Below, in pieces: positions 19,958-23,353 of a stretch of DNA of 23,353 nt. The notes under the pieces are model-generated. The model had not been told where the DNA came from. It worked only from the letters and a program-made list of their open reading frames with translations, and searched no databases. The stretch covers positions 1 to 23,353 of the forward strand of contig JNEM01010917.1 in assembly GCA_000697335.1 (NCBI GenBank), in the 5' to 3' direction. The first letter of the stretch is position 1. Every line of letters begins with the position of its first letter. The stretch comes from Conidiobolus incongruus B7586 (taxonomy: Eukaryota > Entomophthoromycota > Entomophthoromycetes > Entomophthorales > Conidiobolaceae). A program made the position numbers and the translations under genes.

Positions 19958-21747
19958 TACTTGAATATGTATTGATTATTAATTTGGTTGATTTGTGTTT
20001 AAGGTTGACACCACATTTATTACCTTTTAACCCTTTTATAGTGGTTGTAACGATCTTAAGTCAGAATGTAGTCATCGCTAATTAAATTAATTATTTAAAT
20101 GATTGGATAGAACTGAGATCAATTTCCGATCGATTTCAAAATTATTTAGAGAGGATCCATTCCATTTTTTAATTATCAAATTTTTATAGTGAGATCGAAA
20201 AATTAATTGAATGGAAATTTTAAAATTAAAGAAAATTTTTATGGGTTGAAAAACATTGATTTGAAGAGGAATTGAAAGGTATAGAACATAATACAAAACT
20301 CTTCTTGATTTGCAGCGTCGATTACGCAATTTTATTGGTTTTATAAAAATTATTTTTGAATATCAGACATGCTTTTACAATTTTGGGTATAAAAACCTAT
20401 TAAATAATATATCAAATAGCAATTGGTTAGTTTACTGAGATTTGGTTAACGAATTGGTTAAATTCAAAAAAAAACTATAACAAGTATTAATTCATCTGAT
20501 TGGCTATAAGATTTTTAAAATATTGATGTGTTTATATATATATATAATATTGGATAAATGGAACATATATTGCCAAAGCTATATTTAATAAATTTTTAGC
20601 TTTATATAATGAAATTGATTATAATTCATATTATGAAGAATAATTTATAGATATTTTTCAAAAAATAATTAATTGGAAAATAGTTAAGACTTAATACATT
20701 TTATCTGTTATGGCATTTTTTATCATTAATTGAATAACAATGCCACAATTTTTTTTTCAAACTTCATTAGAATTTGTATTTAGTGATGTAATGTCACTGT
20801 TTAGGTAAGTTTTTACTAATTAGTAGTTTTGTCATTAATACTTTAAATTCGAGAAGGATATCTATAAATTCAAATTTGAATAATCATAGTTTATTTATCC
20901 ACTAATAGTTATATATTCAAATTAATATGTAATATTAATGATATATATATATATATATAATTTTTTAAACTTATTTGATATTAAAAATTATTAAAATATT
21001 GACAATTTTAAAAATTTTTACTATTTGAGTTATTTGTAATTATTATATTAACAATTATTAAAGGCATAATGTTTATTTAAAATTTTACTTAGTTGAACCT
21101 GATCCTAGTCACATGATAATATTCGAAAAAATATAGAATTTATCAAAATTATATTATACTATTATATTACTTTAACAATTTTAAATAAATTTTTGTTGTA
21201 TATTTATTTTATATTATAATATAAATTATATCAATTACAATTTATTTGCAATATTCTCTTATTAAATTACAAAAAATATAGTGTAATTGACTAACAATAA
21301 AGATCAAAACAATTTTCACATTGTTACAAAATTGATTATATAATCTGATTTTATACATTATTGGCTAATAGTTCAAATTATTATTATGATGCTATTATTG
21401 AAATATATTATAACTATATTTAATAATTGTATGTGAAATTCAAAATACCAATAATTAAAATCATGTATCTCATATTACTAACCACTTTAATTTTTTGATA
21501 ATATTTTGAAATTTTTTAATCAATCTGATAAAGAAAAAAAAATTTTATTTGATAAATTATTTTAATCAGATAAAATATTTAATTAGAACTAGATTCAAAT
21601 TTTAGTTATCAGATTTTCCCATATAGAATATTAAACCCACATTTTTTCAACTTATTTCATCTCTACAAATTTTTTTTCCTACTATTTTAAATCCTTTTAT
21701 TTTTATTATTCAGATAACTAATAGATCATAAACCATAAATCATAAAA
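19958..21747. other. Intergenic region between the divergent photolyase and DOHH genes
   Basis: It should contain both promoters. A TTG-initiated 80-codon minus-strand frame at 20087-20329 has no ATG at its start and no recognisable family. An inverted repeat TGGCATTTTTTATC...AATGCCA lies at about 20711-20744, and a TA run at about 20940-20959. Otherwise AT-rich. Confidence 0.55.
21625..21717 (+). promoter_or_regulatory. Pyrimidine-rich tract upstream of DOHH
   Basis: Strongly T/C-rich on the plus strand, ending about 30 bases before the start codon. Such tracts are common just upstream of fungal genes. It ends ATTATTCAG, so a 5' UTR intron acceptor is also conceivable. Confidence 0.4.
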
Positions 21748-22873
21748 ATGTGTACTGAGATCAATCACCAATACGGTAATCCCGATTATGAAGGCTTGAG
21801 CAACTTGCTACTCAGTGAACAGACTCCCCTTTCAGAACGTTTCAGAGCACTTTTCTCACTTAAAGCTCTGAAGGATGATAGAAGTGTGGATATTATCTCC
21901 AAAGGTAGCTATTATATTTATATGCAAATAGAGTGATATCGATAGTTGAATAGGTTTTGATGGGGATAGCGCACTTTTAAAACACGAATTGGCCTATTGT
22001 TTAGGACAAATGGGCAATACTAGGGCTCTTCCAGTTTTGGAAAAGGTGCTCAGAAATATGGATGAGGATCCTATGGTTCGTCACGAAGTAAGTTTGTCAT
22101 TCAGTAATCTGAATACTATAGAATTAATTCTGGACTTTAGGCTGCTGAAGCTATGGGAGCTATCAGCGCCCCTGAAGCTATACCAATCCTTGAAGAATTT
22201 TTAAAAGATCCTAGTATTGAAGTAGTAGAAACGTGTCAAATCGCTTTGGACAAGATCAAGCACGACCAACAGGAGACCAAGGAAAAGACTTCCCAGTCGA
22301 TTTATAGTTCTATCGATCCTGCGCCTCCCGCCTTTGAGGATAAGAGTACAACTGAATTGAAGCAAATTTTACTGAACCCTGAATTGCCCCTGTTCAAGAG
22401 ATATAGAGCTATGTTTGCTTTGAGAAATAGAGGGGATGAAGAATCCGTATTGGTAATACAGTGATTGCATATGGATCGAGAAATTATACTGATTTTTTAT
22501 AGGCTTTGGCTGAAGGCTTAGAAGACAAGAGTGCCCTTTTCCGTCATGAAATCGCCTTCGTCTTCGGTCAGATGCAACATGTCGCCAGTATTCCAGCCCT
22601 CATTAAGGCATTTTAACCTCCAACTATTCCATTCATTATATTAATCTATTGCTTTAGTCACTTTCCAAACTGGACGAAGCTCCCATGGTACGACACGAAA
22701 GTGCGGAAGCATTAGGCTCCATAGCTCATCCCGATGTCCTTCCCATCCTCCAGAAATTTAGTAAGGATGAAGAACGAGTGGTCAGAGAATCTTGTTTAGT
22801 CGCTTTAGATATGTACGAATACGAAAATTCTGACCAGTTCCAATACGCTTCTTTAGCACCCTCAGTTAATTAA
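21748..22873 (+). CDS. DOHH: Deoxyhypusine hydroxylase (HEAT-repeat, di-iron)
   Basis: Exons are 21748-21904, 21954-22087, 22141-22452, 22503-22607 and 22658-22873, giving 307 residues, close to the human 302. It catalyses the last step of hypusine formation on eIF5A, hydroxylating deoxyhypusine with O2 at a di-iron centre. Eight HEAT-like repeats sit in two halves. The four His-Glu iron-binding motifs are all present: H63-E64 ([13 protein letters not shown]), H96-E97 (MVRHEAAEAMG), H216-E217 ([13 protein letters not shown]) and H249-E250 ([11 protein letters not shown]). The halves are joined by a linker containing SIDPAPPA. The C-terminal [17 protein letters not shown] is near-identical to the family. 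Three introns are GT-AG (49, 53, 50 nt); the fourth appears to be GC-AG. The start is supported by similarity from residue 15 or so. Confidence 0.97.
22608..22657 (+). other. Non-canonical GC-AG intron 4 of DOHH
   Basis: The protein alignment requires joining IPALIK to [14 protein letters not shown]. The boundary reads AAG|GCATTT ... CTTTAG|TCA, and no GT in a workable phase lies nearby. Length is 50 nt, like its GT-AG neighbours. Confidence 0.85.
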
Positions 22874-23353
22874 TTTGGTTATAGATTATTTTGTTTATGT
22901 TTGAATTTTAGTTATAATAAGTGATATATAAGAGTATAAATATATATATATTCTTTATTATATTTGATATTTAGTAATTTGTATTTATTTCGATCCCTGT
23001 TACTAATTATATTCTGTTAAACTATTTTCATACCTCAATAATCAATTTTAATTTATTAATTAATATTATAAAAATTTAAACTATTTAAATATTTATTTTT
23101 TATAATTTCAATTATTTGAATCCAGTAAATTATATACTTTTAAATTTATCAATTTTATCTATTTTCTTAAATTTCAAATTGTATTTATAAATTTTAATTA
23201 AATTTATAAAGTGTTATTTAATTAAATAAAAAATATTTATATAAATAAATAATATTGTAATTAAATATCAAATAATATATATTAATATTTTACTTAAGAA
23301 ATTATCAATTAATTGGCTATATAAAGCTCAAAATATATTAAAATATTTTATAT
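22874..23353. other. DOHH downstream region, AT-rich
   Basis: It holds the DOHH 3' UTR and then AT-rich DNA to the window end. No gene, and no clear poly(A) signal stands out. Confidence 0.55.

Noticed and set aside
20087-20329. 80-codon minus-strand frame upstream of the photolyase gene
   Set aside because: It begins with TTG rather than ATG, is rich in Ile/Lys/Asn/Phe as expected of AT-rich DNA, and has no recognisable motif.
1-23353. CRISPR array, tRNA or rRNA gene
   Set aside because: No regularly spaced repeats, no tRNA cloverleaf and no rRNA core motif were seen on either strand.

Overview
The window is eukaryotic nuclear DNA. It is very AT-rich outside genes and carries compact housekeeping genes split by tiny introns. 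I place 15 introns of 46-64 nt; most start GTAA, and several have a TACTAAT-like branch site. Gene content and intron style suggest a fungus, possibly an early-diverging AT-rich lineage, but I cannot name the organism. The host genes read in the standard genetic code: they end in TAA and contain no in-frame TAA or TAG.

Layout, left to right. (1) 1-184: the right end of a Tc1-like transposon that continues outside the window. (2) 2318-3594: VTA1, an ESCRT-III/Vps4 regulator in five exons. (3) 4087-4665: an unidentified decayed coding relic. (4) 6191-7462: a mariner element (DD34D) on the minus strand, followed at about 7912-8133 by the 3' end of a second, inverted, more decayed mariner copy. 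(5) 10104-10571: a three-exon minus-strand gene for a 116-residue, probably mitochondrial, protein. (6) 11384-11511: a U6 snRNA gene on the minus strand, with another decayed coding stretch upstream of it. (7) 14131-15707: a complete-length Tc1-like element (DD34E type) with about 220-bp inverted repeats of the IR/DR kind, transposase on the minus strand. (8) 16729-18239: CTU2 in six exons, convergent with (9) 18341-19957: a class I CPD photolyase in one exon. (10) 21748-22873: deoxyhypusine hydroxylase in five exons, with one GC-AG intron. The rest is AT-rich intergenic DNA with simple repeats and short hairpins.

The genes do not form one pathway. CTU2 (tRNA wobble-uridine thiolation) and DOHH (eIF5A hypusination) both serve translation. 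VTA1 serves membrane remodelling, the photolyase repairs UV damage, and U6 serves splicing.

The most striking signal is in the two transposons. The Tc1-like transposase keeps one reading frame over 339 codons with 17 internal stops, all TAA or TAG and none TGA. Where the frame can be matched to family motifs, these stops usually fall at Trp or Gln positions, and nearby substitutions (P to F or L, D to N, E to K) fit C-to-T or G-to-A changes. The mariner shows the same pattern. This looks like directional C-to-T hypermutation in a CpA context, as in repeat-induced point mutation (RIP). A ciliate-type code (TAR = Gln) is the alternative, and the host genes argue against it.
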